DNA from: Podocnemis expansa
Lineage: Eukaryota > Chordata > Testudines > Podocnemididae
NCBI GenBank assembly: GCA_007922195.1
Contig: ML681990.1
Coordinates: 43,345,655 to 43,409,654, forward strand
DNA: 64,000 bases
Direction: 5' to 3'
In this document: positions 44,633-55,880 of the stretch, in pieces
Layout: each line of letters starts with the position of its first letter
Position numbering within the stretch: the first letter of the stretch is position 1
Notes under the pieces: model-generated
Told to the model about the DNA's origin: nothing
Database searches by the model: none
The model's input: the letters and a program-made list of their open reading frames with translations, nothing else
Program-made: the position numbers and the translations under genes

Positions 44633-44828
44633 CTGAGGAGGGGGCAGGGAGGCGGCCCTATATATAGCCATGGGTGGTGGTGTGAGGGGCGGTGGCTGGC
44701 CCCCCTCTTCTGACAGGCTAGGACAAGTTTTTTCCGACCAATCCGGTGCTCTGGCACGGAGACACCTGTTACTGAATGGATCCGAGCAGCCCATCTCGAA
44801 GAAGGACGGTTACCGGAGAGTAACCCAC
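44633..44828 (-). repeat. DIRS right inverted terminal repeat
   Basis: Reverse complement of the left repeat. TATATATA is at 44659-44666. It ends ACCGGAGAGTAACCCAC. It extends slightly beyond the left repeat at the outer edge, as the ICR also shows. Confidence 0.85.
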
Positions 44829-45017
44829 TGTTTCTTGAACTGTGTGTTAATGACTTTGCTTCAGAATGCTAAAGTTGTCACTGGGAAACTTATAGAAATA
44901 TATGTTTCCTAGTAGGACAATAGTTTCAAAATGCTTTATTTGTCAAGGTCATTAGTAGGAGATTGTTATCTTAGAGAGACTCTGTGTTAAGCATTTTTAT
45001 GTTATAGTTAATTTTTA
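44829..45017. other. No feature seen
   Basis: Short AT-rich spacer between the DIRS element and a CR1 copy. Confidence 0.4.
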
Positions 45018-45700
45018 CATAAGAACATGGGAACAGCTGTATTGGGTCAGATCAATGGTCCACGTAGCCCAGTAACCTGTCTTCTGACAGTGGCCAATGC
45101 CAGGTACTTCAGAGGCAATGAACCAAACAGGCAATCATGGGGTAATTTTCCAGTCCCATCTTCTGGCAGACAGAGATGAGGAACATCTCAAAGCATAGTG
45201 TTGCATACCTGCACATCCGAGTTAATACCATTAATGGACCTATTTTGCATGAACATACCTATTTCTTTTTTGAAGCCTGTTATAGTCTTGGTATTCACAA
45301 CATCTCCTAGCAAAGAGTTAAAGAGGTTGAATGTGAGTCATGTGAAGAAATAGTTTCCTCTGTTTGTTTTTAAACCTGCTCCCTATTTAGTTTCATTGGG
45401 TGACCCCCTATTTTCTTGTGTTATGTGATGTAACAGGTAACATTTTCTTGTTTTCTTTCTCTATACCAGTGAAGATTTTATAGCCTTCTGTTGTTTCTCC
45501 ACTTTGTCATCAGTTTCCCAAGCTGAAAAATCTCATTTTTATTCTCTCTCCTCTGAAGGAAATTGTTTCATACCCTGAATCACTGTAGTTGTCCTCCTCT
45601 GTACCTTCTCCTATTCTAATATGTCTTTTTTGAAATGGGGCAAGCAGATCTTTATGCAGTATTCAAGATGTGGGCATGCCATGGATTTATATAGTAGTGT
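45018..45700 (-). mobile_element. CR1 LINE, second subfamily, reverse 3' part
   Basis: It opens with a block containing TGTATTGGGTCAGATCAATG, then GTGGCCAATGCCAGG, the reverse complement of a widespread reptile CR1 3' UTR. It goes on through the GTGAAGAAATAGTTTCCTCT block into the ORF2 end (TATTCAAGATGTGGGCATGC), where it is 5'-truncated at about 45700. It is clearly different from the CR1 subfamily at 20-22 and 38 kb. Confidence 0.85.
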
Positions 45701-45826
45701 GACAGGGAGGTTGCCTCCCATTAGCACAGAAATAGTTAAAAGGCCCAGAGCAGAGCAGCCAGTCAGGGAGGAAATGCTCTGGACCAATCAGGGGCCAGGA
45801 TCCCTGTATAAGAGGGAGCTGCACAA
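45700..45826 (+). repeat. LTR-like promoter fragment
   Basis: GACCAATCAGG (a CCAAT box) is followed about 24 bases later by TGTATAAGAGG (TATA-like). This spacing is seen in retroviral LTR promoters. It is interrupted on the right by a hAT end. No other LTR part was identified. Confidence 0.3.
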
Positions 45827-46085
45827 TGTTCCCTCTCAAGTGATGATTCAGCTGAGCAACTTATGATGTTCACTGAGCAGCAATTTGTGAGGCATGGCAC
45901 CACAGGGGCAACAATTTTTTGGCGCCAAAAGCACCAGCATGTTTAAATACCTTAATTCAAAAGAAATGAATAGATTTGTCTTTTCATTCAAACTTTAGTA
46001 AATTAATAAAACTACAATCTTTCAGTTTAAAATTTCTATTATAGTTTCTTTTTATTACCCTGCCACATTTGTGATTTGGATTTTT
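45827..46085. repeat. hAT MITE fragment (CAATGTTCCCTCT end)
   Basis: It starts CAATGTTCCCTCTCAAG, the terminus of the element at 17041-17815. The right terminus was not found, so the copy is truncated and its right limit is only approximate. Confidence 0.5.
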
Positions 46086-46087
46086 GC

Positions 46088-46126
<39 letters not shown>

Positions 46127-46127
46127 C
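46088..46127. repeat. (CT)n(GT)n compound microsatellite
   Basis: About 12 CT units pass directly into about 8 GT units. Confidence 0.9.
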
Positions 46128-47557
46128 ATGCAGTATTTGTATGTTCTTTGGCCTCCTCCAAAAAACCAAAACAAACCAAAACAAAAAAGTGACAACAGGT
46201 GTGTGGGACTTTTACAGTACAAATACTGACTAGAATTATCACTGAAAATTATTTGTATCTTTCTGCTCATCCATCAACAAGAAGAAATTAAATTTGAGAA
46301 AATATGATATTGATATCTGAAGGTGAAAAATTATATCAATGTTTCCACATGAAACCAAGTATATTATACTAGTATAATAAAAGCTTCTCACCAGTTTAAA
46401 TTAACTGAAATATATTTATTTCAAGCAACCCCAAGTAAAAATAAATAAGCTATTACTGTGAAATATCGTTGATTTTTTTAAAGAAACTATTTTAAATGGC
46501 CTGTAAGTAACTCACGCTCCCTAGTCCCTCAGTCAGCCTAACCCACCTGCCCGGCCGCCAGCTCCTCTGGGCCCTGATCCTTCCCTAACCAACACCCTAT
46601 TGACTCCCCAACACCCATTGCCAGGCCCGGACCTTCCCTGCTGATTCCCCCCAACCCTGTCCACACTCACAGACAAGTCCACATTTTGACCAAACAGACC
46701 ACTGTGCTGCAGTTTCATGTGCCCTTATTTACTGATTTATCAATATGAGGCGCTTTGCAAGACAGAAAAAGACTGTCCTCAAGCAATTTACAGTTGGATC
46801 AGACAATGCCATTTTTTAGCTCAAGATTAGAATCAGATTGTTCTAAATACAAAACTTCTACACTATTTATTAAGTGTTTTTAAATATTCAACTAAACCTT
46901 AATACTTTGCATCAGATACCAGTTTACATTATCTTTGCTCATTAATAATTTGAGACTTGACTGTTACCATCTCCTCCCAACCTGACCCCTTTATTCTCTA
47001 GCATGGCCACCATCAGCTCTTCCGCTGGGCCCCAATCCTTCCCTAAGCCTGCCCTGCTGACTCCTCAATACCTGCCACCAACCCCACATACCCCTTCTCT
47101 GCTGGCTCCCATCCCCACGCCCCCGGCCCCTCACTTACCTGGCTGCCATCCCAGAGCTGCTACCTGGCATGGCCAGCCACAGGTTGGTCACACCCTGAGC
47201 ATGCTCAGGGTGGGTGGGAGATTTTAAATCCCCCCAGCCCCAGCCTGGTGCCTGGAGGAATGGGTCTTCCGGGGCCAGGTAGGGTCTGCAGCTGCCAGCC
47301 CTGTGCAGGCGTCAGTGTTGGCTGTGCGGGTGAGAGACAGCCAAAGCGTGACCACCCACCTGCGCAGCCTACAGAGAACATCAGAGCAGCAGGGACCAGG
47401 CAAGTCAGTCTGGAATCAGGGAGCAGCTCTCTCCCTTTCTGCTGACTGACTGGCTGGCTGAGGGAGTCAGCACTTTGGAGAGCTCCTAGTGGCAATGGGA
47501 GCTGGCCAGGAGTCCTGAAGCAGTGAAGGGCAGTGGAGGTCTGAGAGTGGCCTAGAG
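46128..47557. other. No gene seen
   Basis: Two C-rich stretches (46510-46720 and 46970-47250) with similar wording (CTTCCCTAACC, CCTGCTGACTC) suggest related repeat fragments. No coding content. Confidence 0.4.
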
Positions 47558-49763
47558 CAGTGGTTCCCAACCAGTGTGCCTCGGCACACTGGTGTGCCGT
47601 GGCAACATCCAAAGTGTGCTGTGAGAATCTGGGAGAGCTAGAGTTAGAGCTCCCTCCCTGCTCAGCTCAGCCATGTGGGCTGTGCAGGGCTGGGAAAAAG
47701 CAGTGGCAGCTTTTGGGGTTGGCGAAGCATGCATCCACGTAGGACCCCAAGCAATAATGGTCCCCATCCTCAATTTGGTGGACAGAAATGAAAATATAGA
47801 AAAATATAGAAATTGTTCCCCTCTAGCACAGCTAGTAGGGCTGGCAGCCTAAGCAATTTTCACTCATGGCTCATCAAGACAAACTATCATTAGTATCTGT
47901 GCTTAGTCTGAATTGCAGATTTCACCATTATCTGCCCATCACCTTCACATTGACATACTAAAAAAGCAGGAGCAAGCAAGAGACAGCACAATAGCAGAAA
48001 TTTTTCCCTTGGGCTGACCTTTTAATTCCTCAATGTGGCCATTCATTCTGCCTTTTTTTGATTTTGTGAAATATTGCCTTTTCCATTGCTTTTTTATCTG
48101 TTCTTTTGTCTTTTCCTTTGACTTTGTGACAATTTTTAGTTTGGCTTTGGTTAGATCAGTTTACCAGGTAGGTCCATATAGCCTGCTACATATAAATACA
48201 GTGCTGCCTGCTGCCCTTAGACAATCATTACAATTGTATGTGATGTCTGTGCTATATCTATATTTTTGTAAATAATTTTTTAGCTTCTTCTGTACTTACT
48301 ATTTAATATTTTTGAGGGGGCAAGAGTCTTATTAACTTGAGTACTTCAGAGAATTTCACTGAAATTTGGTGTTTTTCATTTATAGCTACACACTAGGAAC
48401 TTTTTTTTCACCTATTTTTATTTATTATAATTATTTGTATTAAATGTCTAGTGCACATAAACCCAACCCTATTTGAAAAATTTGTAAGATTTGACTGCCA
48501 AAATTTTAAATGTGGTATTTGTTATTTTTGAGCCATCATTAATGTTACCATGTTTTATTTATTAATTAATGCTTATACTTTAAAAAAAAATTAAAATGTT
48601 CATTTTAACGTTGTAGTTCAGCCTTAGCTCATTTATGTTAAGTGAACGATAATCAACTTACAAGCTTCATGATGGGAAGATCTTTAAAAATATCATACCC
48701 AAGAATAATTTATGAGTTCCAGAGGGATAGTTATGTTAGTTCAGTTCAGCAAAACAAAAAAGGAGTTCTCGGGGGTTGTGCTGGGTGGTTAGGGCTGCAG
48801 GGGGGGGACTGGGGCCATGGGGAGGGTAGCGGTGGGGACCAATAGTGAGCCCTTTAGGGGGCCCCACAAAGTAGTTTGTGGTGGGGAAACAGCTCCCAGC
48901 CTGTCAGCCAGCCTGCAAACAGCCAAGGTAAGGGCTCTGAGGGGGGCTGCTGGGGGTTGGGGGGGGCATGGAGTATGTGTGTAGCAGAGGTGGGTGGGAG
49001 TGAATGTGTAGCAGAGGACGTGTAGCTGGGGTTGTGGGGTGGCTGTTTGGTTGGGGGTGTGTGTAGCTGGGGGGGTTGTAGCTGGGGGCTGGAGGGATAG
49101 TTCTGGCCCCTGCAGTGATGGGAGGGTCCATCACAGGCAGAAGGGGGCTCGGGGAGGGGAGGATGGGACCCACTGGGGTGGGAGGGAACAGCAGTTGGGT
49201 GAGGATTTGCCTTGGGTGGCAGGGAGCCACTGTGGAGAAAGGAGGAAGTGGGTGCTGCATCATGCTCCCCTGCCCTAACTTCCCACACTTCAGGTTCCTC
49301 CTGCTCCCCTGCAAAGCCACTCTTGTTCTCTCTGCCCCTCTCCTCTCTTGTCACCCTTGTGCTGCTCCCCACATGGCTGCCCTTGTCCTCTTTTGCCACC
49401 CTTGCCCAGGCATGGTGCTACTATTTCTGGCACCCCCCTGCAAGCAGAGCAGTTGCCAGCACCCCCCTGCAATGCTTACCAAACTTATCGGGTTGCGCTG
49501 GCCCTGCCCCTGCCCTGCTCTGCTCCCCACACTCACTTCTGCCACTGCAAATAACTCCTGACCTTCCCTGTCTTGCCATCCCTGCTCTGCTACCCCTACT
49601 ACCCCACACAGCAGCATTTCCGAACGATTGTGCCATGGTTCATAAATATTCATGTTATTTTGAGCTAATTTGAATATTCATGGATTTTTTTAATGGTGGG
49701 GTGCCTTGAAAAATTTGAAGGTATCAAGCTGTGCCACAGCAGAGAAAAGGTTGGGAACCACTG
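47558..49763. mobile_element. hAT element, 2.2 kb, identical TIRs and exact target duplication
   Basis: The terminal inverted repeat CAGTGGTTCCCAACC is perfect at both ends. The 8-bp duplication gcctagag is exact (47550-47557 and 49764-49771). The left subterminal part has TGCCTCGGCACACTGGTGTG, itself partly palindromic. No transposase was recognised. The interior carries a SINE-like scrap (48720-48765) and a GC-rich block (48780-49640) that yields long but meaningless open frames. The exact ends suggest relatively recent insertion. Confidence 0.9.
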
Positions 49764-49771
49764 GCCTAGAG

Positions 49772-51385
49772 ACAAGGGAACTGTGGGGGACGGAAGGCTG
49801 TTGGTCCAGTGGGCCAGCAAGGCCAGATGGCTAGAGAAGCCCTGAGGTGAGGGTGTGGGCAAGACTGAGGGCTGCAGGGAAAGCAGACCTGGGAAGTAAA
49901 CAGTGTTTGAGAAAGACTGGGGAAAGGCAACAGCAATAGTGCTGAGGGCATAGCATGTAGTATCCCTGTATAGCAACAATCCTAAGTCAGGGCCATGCAC
50001 TGTCAACCCCAAAAGAGGGTAGCTTGCCTCTGACTGCAGCTTTTTTTCTTACAGGCTGGGCACTTGCAGCTCCTCTCTGCCTGCCACGCTTCCCTTGCCT
50101 AAGTTAGCTTCCTAGCAACTACTCACTTTTCAACCACTGGTACAGGCTGCTCTGAGGCAACACATTATTGTCACTGGGGTGGGGGACACCCAGATTCTGT
50201 CTCCTGAGCTCAGTTTTCTCTGGGTTGATCCAACCTCCACAGGGAGGCTCTTTCCCAGGGTGTCCCTTTAGCCCACAGAACCAGCATTCGGGCTCCCATG
50301 TGCTTGGGGCTTTCCCTGGCCCTCAGAGCTGTCTAGCTTTCTTACAGGCTGTCTCTTTCAAAGGAGGTCTGGATTCTATATCCCAGCCTTCCCCAGGACC
50401 ACCAGGGTGCTGGCTGTCGCAGCTTCTCCCTTTTCCCAGTAATGAGAGGGACACTCCCACTCCAGTCCAATCTGGTACCAGATTTGAGGGCTGCTTCTTG
50501 AGGGAGTCACTTTCATCCATGACCTGCCTCCTTCCCTACTTCTATAGCTGCAACCACTCACATCCACCTGTAACCTCCTGCATGATGGCATAGCAGGGAA
50601 AGAGAAGCAAAGACCCCTCTTTCTCAGCTAAATTAAAAAAAGAAGGACTTGAACTCCCATTTTAGGGCCTGCTAAACACTGCCATCTAGCCCATCTAAAG
50701 TCTGGGGCTCTTGAAATTAGTAACCATTTTCTTCTAGCAACTGGAGCACTTTCATTGCTGCAAAGAAAATTCTATCATGGTAATTTTGCACTTTCAGCAG
50801 GATAAGTGCTTAGTAAGGAACTACTGTGGCCAGGGGTCCTGGAACAATTTTTACAATGGGATGCTGATGATAGAAACCATGTGTTTGATGTTTGTTACTT
50901 CAAGCCAGGTGTGCTGCAGCATCCCTAGCACCCCTACTTCCCTAACTGTAGCGATACTTCTTTTTTTGCAAAGATAGTTCTCTTTCTGCATTTTTCTGGA
51001 CTTTATGCTGCAGCTTAGACAGGAACACAAAGGAATTTATTTAACAAAACAGCTATATAATTGCTTTCCAACTGTAAATTTCTGTATATATCACTTTGCT
51101 TTTAGTCCAATTTTTGTAAATAGATAACATTAATTGCTATTTAATTAACTGACTACAAAGTAGTGAGGGACAATTGCTGGGTAATACTGTTGATGATCAA
51201 TCTCTCTAGAGATTGCAATGCAACGTAAAGGAGACTTAACATGATCCAAGAGAATATTTGTTAGATGTTTTCTGTGGAAACATCTACCTCTGGTGTCCAC
51301 AGTTAGAACTACCACTGAGAAAGAAGTCAGCTATTTTATTATCTATTCCAGAAAAACTCTGTAAATTCTTTAAGTTCCCTCATCT
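49772..51385. other. No gene seen
   Basis: Intergenic sequence without supported coding content. Open frames of up to 141 codons near 50168-50593 show no domain features. Confidence 0.4.
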
Positions 51386-51520
51386 TCAAGGCATCTGATG
51401 AAGTGGGATTTTCTCCCACAAAAGCTCGTGCAAAAAATAAATATGTTAGTCTTTAAGTGCCATAGGACTTCTTCTTTGTTTTACTTAACTAAACTAACAT
51501 GGCTGCCCCTTTGGAACAGA
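51386..51520 (-). repeat. SINE-like family, head plus one arm
   Basis: On the minus strand it runs head (CCAAAGGGGCAGCCATGTTAG), arm, then the apex (CATCAGATGCC) and stops near GAAGATG. It is one half of the palindromic unit with an intact head. Confidence 0.8.
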
Positions 51521-51548
51521 AAAATTCTAGTTACAAATTCCCCCCCTC

Positions 51549-51735
51549 CAGCACTGGTAACCAGAGCCATAACTAAGGCAGGGCCAATGGGACAAAGCCC
51601 CAGGTGGTGCAAACCGGCTCAATAGAGCCATTTTATTTAAGGGCGGCTTCCATGGTGTCAGCTCCAAGCGCTGCTAATTGCAAGGGGTGTGTTCCGATTG
51701 GAACACGCCCTGTGCAGCAAAAACTGGAATTACAG
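51549..51735 (+). repeat. MITE fragment (CAGAGCCATAACTA family)
   Basis: It starts CCAGAGCCATAACTAAGGC, and GGTGTGTTCCGATTGGAAC follows at about 51686. The same two blocks occur in the same order at 63350-63530. Confidence 0.65.
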
Positions 51736-52409
51736 CTTTGCTGGTAATACACCTTAATTGTCACAGTGCACATATTAGGAGAATGTAAGTCTTGGAACAT
51801 CAAGTTCTGATCCAACTGTATCTTCATAATACAAATATAGCATGTTTGGTAGGTTGTTGCAGAGGATAAATTCTGCTTGTTGAGTTAGAGACAAGAACTA
51901 GGCACTTCATGAGTAGTGCTGCTTGTGTTGCTCCCATACCATTGCATTAATTTCTTCCTTTGTGATCAGCACTACTTTCTATGCATCTAATACAGGGAGT
52001 CAAATGCCATTCTGAAATTGTAGGAATGACCTAATGATGAAGGAAATTAGTGGAGCATGCAAGTGGGAGGGAAGGGAAGGAGAATGAAGTCAAACAGTCC
52101 AAGGAATGTCCTGTAGAGTTGAAGCATGAAAAGATATGCACAGTGGGGGCAAATAGGGGAACTTTGGCATGGAATTCATGTCTTGCTTAATATTTAAAGA
52201 GCCGGTGTTATTTCTTGGAAGACCTTGAGAAAATGGATGACTTTGTTGCTATCCTGTAAAATGTGTTGAGTTTTTCTTCTGAAAATTTCCAAACTTGAGT
52301 GCCAAAAGATAGGCGCTTAAATCCATAATTAGATATTTAAATAAAAGACCCTAGTATTTATTGGTAGTAATTTCTGTGATTTAAACAGGTGTTGTAAGTG
52401 CTTAGCTTC
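51736..52409. other. No gene seen
   Basis: AT-rich unique sequence, no supported feature. Confidence 0.4.
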
Positions 52410-52421
52410 TTGGAAAATCAG

Positions 52422-52685
52422 CAAAAAAAACAACAACAAAAAAAACCCCAACAACAACTACAACAAGGAGTCGTGTAGCACTTTAAGACTAACAGATTTA
52501 TTTTTCGCATGAGCTTTCATGGGAGAAAAACCCACTTTGTCAGATGTTGATCTTCGAAGCATCTGATGAAGTGGGATTTTCTCCCATGAAAGCTCATGCG
52601 AAAAATAAGTCTGTTAGTCTTAAAGTGCCACATGACTCCTTGCTTTTTTTCCTGGACTAGACTAACACAGCTATCCCTTTGGAAA
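52422..52685 (-). repeat. Palindromic SINE-like element, complete, 12-bp target duplication
   Basis: On the minus strand it runs head (CCAAAGGGATAGCTGTGTTAG), 5' arm, apex (CAGATGCTTCGAAGATCAAC), then a 3' arm nearly identical to the inverse of the 5' arm, and a (TTG)n-rich tail. The exact 12-mer ttggaaaatcag flanks it (52410-52421 and 52686-52697). The two arms, about 90 bases each, differ at only a few positions. Head, palindrome, simple-repeat tail and variable target duplication make this the best type copy in the window. Confidence 0.9.
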
Positions 52686-52697
52686 TTGGAAAATCAG

Positions 52698-55600
52698 GCC
52701 ATATAGCCAGCTAGGGTGGATTTTCAAAGGGGAGTATGATAGTTCAACACCAACTCCCAACTGAAATGAGCGTGTAACTCTCTTTATTTCCCTTTTAAAA
52801 TGTCTACATTTTAAGCTCTCAGATTTGAAACATTGTTTTCAAGATGTCTGTTCCATGAAAATTCAGCTACTTTTGCTGCTATTTGTCCAAGGAAGCATAA
52901 TTTACATTTGTGATATAAAATTATTTGCACATAAAGTAATTTCATGTCACAACCAAATAGCCATGATTTCAAGTGAAGAACAGGTAGCATGAATAGATTA
53001 GCTCTTGCAACAAAAACATTGAGATTAATTTGCTGCTAATTAGCTGTCCTCCAATCATGTAAGTCTGTCAGGAGAACTGGTCACAGAAGTGCAAAGTAGT
53101 GACAAGATCAAATCTGGAATTGCTGGTGCTGCTCAGGGCAAGGAGCTAGGGCCTGGGCAGGGCACCCATCAAATGTATTGACTTAGCATATTGCCCAGGA
53201 GCTTTTGTAATTTCTGTATTTACAGCTGGGTTGGCTGGAAGCTGTTAATGACTTCCATCAATCACAGACTTGGTTAAAGAAGATGGGTATGCTTACTAAC
53301 CAGCTTTCATTCAGGCTAAATGGAAGGAGCAATTGGTGCTCTTTTATGTAATGGCAGCTGAAACAATAGAAGCCATCTTTGATGGCACTGGGTCACATGG
53401 CAAGGCAACTGTTTCCTGAGGACAGATTACAGATACGTGAGCCTAGGGATTTGTTTGTGTGTAGGAGGCGTACAGCCTGTACCTGTCAGCATGGCCCTGG
53501 GAGAAGGCAGAGAGACTGCTTCTTAGGGCACAGACTCACTAGAAAAGCAGACTTGAAAATTGTGAGCAACAAAACTTCCTGCAGCTGTTTATGTCTAGCC
53601 TAGCATATTGAGGATGTCAGAAGGGGGGGTTCCAGTTTCCCAGCATCTAATTGTACACCAATCCTTCTTTTGGGAAGGACAGGGTAAAGCCTGGGGGCAG
53701 ACACCATGCTTACCAGTAGGATGTTACTTCAATCATTCACTGCCAGAAGAAATCGCAGAGGCAGACCCATAGCATGAGTTATGACAAACAGCAGTCAATT
53801 GCAGGAACAGACCCCAATAACATAATGCCTAAATAGTGCAATCAGTGGTCACTAGCCAGAAGCAACTTGCCAGCAGACCATCTTCCACCCTGCTCTGTGC
53901 CCTAGGTTTCCATCTTTGGTGAGTTCTGAAGCTGGAGTGTGCTGTGAACTCAGGGAGTTATTCCTAGGTTCTGCGGAGTGGATTGGAGCTCACTCAGGCC
54001 ATTGTGGGTGCTGAGTCCACCTGACTGGGCTCTCTCCACTTCTCCAGTCTGTCAGCTGTGGGTACTGATACAGCTGAAAATCCTCACATGCCCTACCATC
54101 TGCTTCTATGCTAGTCACTGTTCACATTTTTTGTGAACAAACAGGATTGTGCCAAAGAGATACCTGACTTGTACTATCAATTTTGCTTTTTACTAGAATC
54201 AGCCCTGAAAAGCTGTGAATACCATCTAATCACTGAAACTAAAAAGGAGCAACAGCTGTTTTTTCCTGAGGACTATCTAGGGAAAGGAGGCAGCATAAAT
54301 ACAACCTGTTCACTCTTATTGGTGATTGACCTCATTGCTGCAGGTGCAGTCTTCATGCCTTGGACCAGCAAGGGTGAATCAAGCTCCCAGATTTTATATA
54401 ATAGTCATTGCTAATAAAAAGAGAGGAAAGAGAAACCTGGACATTACAGATCATGTAAGCAAAATTTGCCTCTAAAGATAGTATTCTTATATTCTTCAGA
54501 TGTTTTCATGTGTTATCAGGAAAACATTTTGTCAGAATTTGAAGGGAATTTCACTGTTACTTTCAGCTTGGTTACCAGCTGCTGGTTCGATCTCCTTTTC
54601 TGGTGATACAGGAGAACCTCAGAATTATGAACACATCAGGAATGGAGATGGTTCATTACTCCAAAATGTTTGTAACTGAACAAATGATTTGGTTGTTCTT
54701 TGAAAAGTTTAGAGTTGAATACTGATTTAATACAGTATTGAAACTTTATTAGGTAAAAGAAAAATGCTTCTTTCCTTTTATTTATTATTAGTTTATGTTT
54801 AACATAATATTGTGCTGTATTTGCTTTTTCTTTGTATCTCTGCTGCTGTCTGATTGCACACACTGAAGTGACGTGGTGAAGTTAACCTAACCCGGAGTGT
54901 GGATGCAGTTACGATGACAGAAGAATTCTTCCTTCAGCCTAGCTACCATTTCTCAGAAAGGTAAATTAACAACATCGATTGAAAAATCCCTTCCATCAGT
55001 AAAGAAAATATCTACTTAACTGTGCTACAGTAGCACAGCTGCAGCACGCTATCCGCGCTTCTATAGTGGCTGTAGAATGTAGGTAACTTCAGAGAAGAAA
55101 GGATTTCTGCATGACTCAAAGGAGCTATTTGGACTGAAGTACTACACAGTAGAAGTAAACTCCCTTGTGGAACACTGAATGTAAGAACTCTACAGCACAG
55201 AACTGTGGAAGTTAAAGGGTTGGACTGCTCAGTATGATAGGATTTTAGCATCTCTGAGCACAGAGTAGAAGAGCAGTTATGGCTATAAATTCCGAAGTGC
55301 ATTTTAAAGTCTGTTATAACAGTATTGTACCATTTTAAAAAGAATTAATTGGAGTGGTTTGGCTTAACACATTTCCTCCCTTTTCTTCAGAGTGCTAATT
55401 AGGAATGGGACCTGAAAAGATAAATAAGGCTGAGAACGCTGAGTCATTCACTTCATTCATAATCTGTTAATAGCCATACTCAGGTAAATGGATAACAAAT
55501 CAAAGTTTCAAAGAGAAACCCCAGAATTGGAATATGCAGAATTGGAATATGCAGATTTGATACCATCAATTTAGGGCTGAATAGAGACTTTTTTTTTCCC

Positions 55601-55781
55601 TGTTACAACAGGTAATTTTGCTTTCCTTTCCCTCCCTCCCCACTATCTTCCTGCTAATCGCTATACTTCACTATTTGAATCTAAACGACTGCTTTGATTT
55701 GCTGTAACAGTCTGACCTGATCCCATGACTTACACTCCCCTGCATTTACACTGCTCCCTTTCTGTAAGTTGTCCATCTTCA
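52698..55781. other. No gene seen
   Basis: About 3 kb of unique-looking intergenic DNA. No exon-like frame with recognisable protein content was found on either strand. Confidence 0.4.
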
Positions 55782-55880
55782 AGTATCTGACAAAGTAGCA
55801 TTTTCTCGTATGAAAGTTCATGCGATAAATAAATTTGTTATCTCTAAAAGTGCCAGAGGACTCCTTGTTTGTTTTATTTT
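55782..55880 (+). repeat. SINE-like family, 3' arm copy
   Basis: Apex (AAGTATCTGACAAAGTAGC), arm (TTCATGCGATAAATAAATTTG) and end AGAGGACTCCTTGTTTG, without head or 5' arm. Confidence 0.8.

Larger units (their letters stand above)
40443..44828 (+). mobile_element. DIRS-type retrotransposon, 4.4 kb, internally decayed
   Basis: Tyrosine-recombinase retrotransposons of the DIRS group have inverted terminal repeats and an internal complementary region (ICR) that joins copies of both outer ends; both features are present. The left repeat (40443 to about 40625) is the reverse complement of the right one (about 44633-44828), including a TATATATA box in each. The ICR at about 44488-44586 holds the complement of the left terminus joined to the right terminus. 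A gag-like frame follows the left repeat and a much-decayed pol region follows that. CpG density is far above the flanks. Full DIRS elements are usually 5-6 kb, so about 1 kb may be missing. Confidence 0.85.

Noticed and set aside
48854..49673. Frames of up to 181 codons on both strands
   Set aside because: GC-rich interior of the 47558-49763 hAT element; proline/serine/leucine-rich, no motif.
52422..52685. Palindromic SINE-like copy considered as a DNA-transposon MITE
   Set aside because: The target duplication is 12 bp (13 at another copy), not a fixed 8 or 2 bp. One end has a simple-repeat tail, and 5'-truncated copies exist, which fits retroposition.
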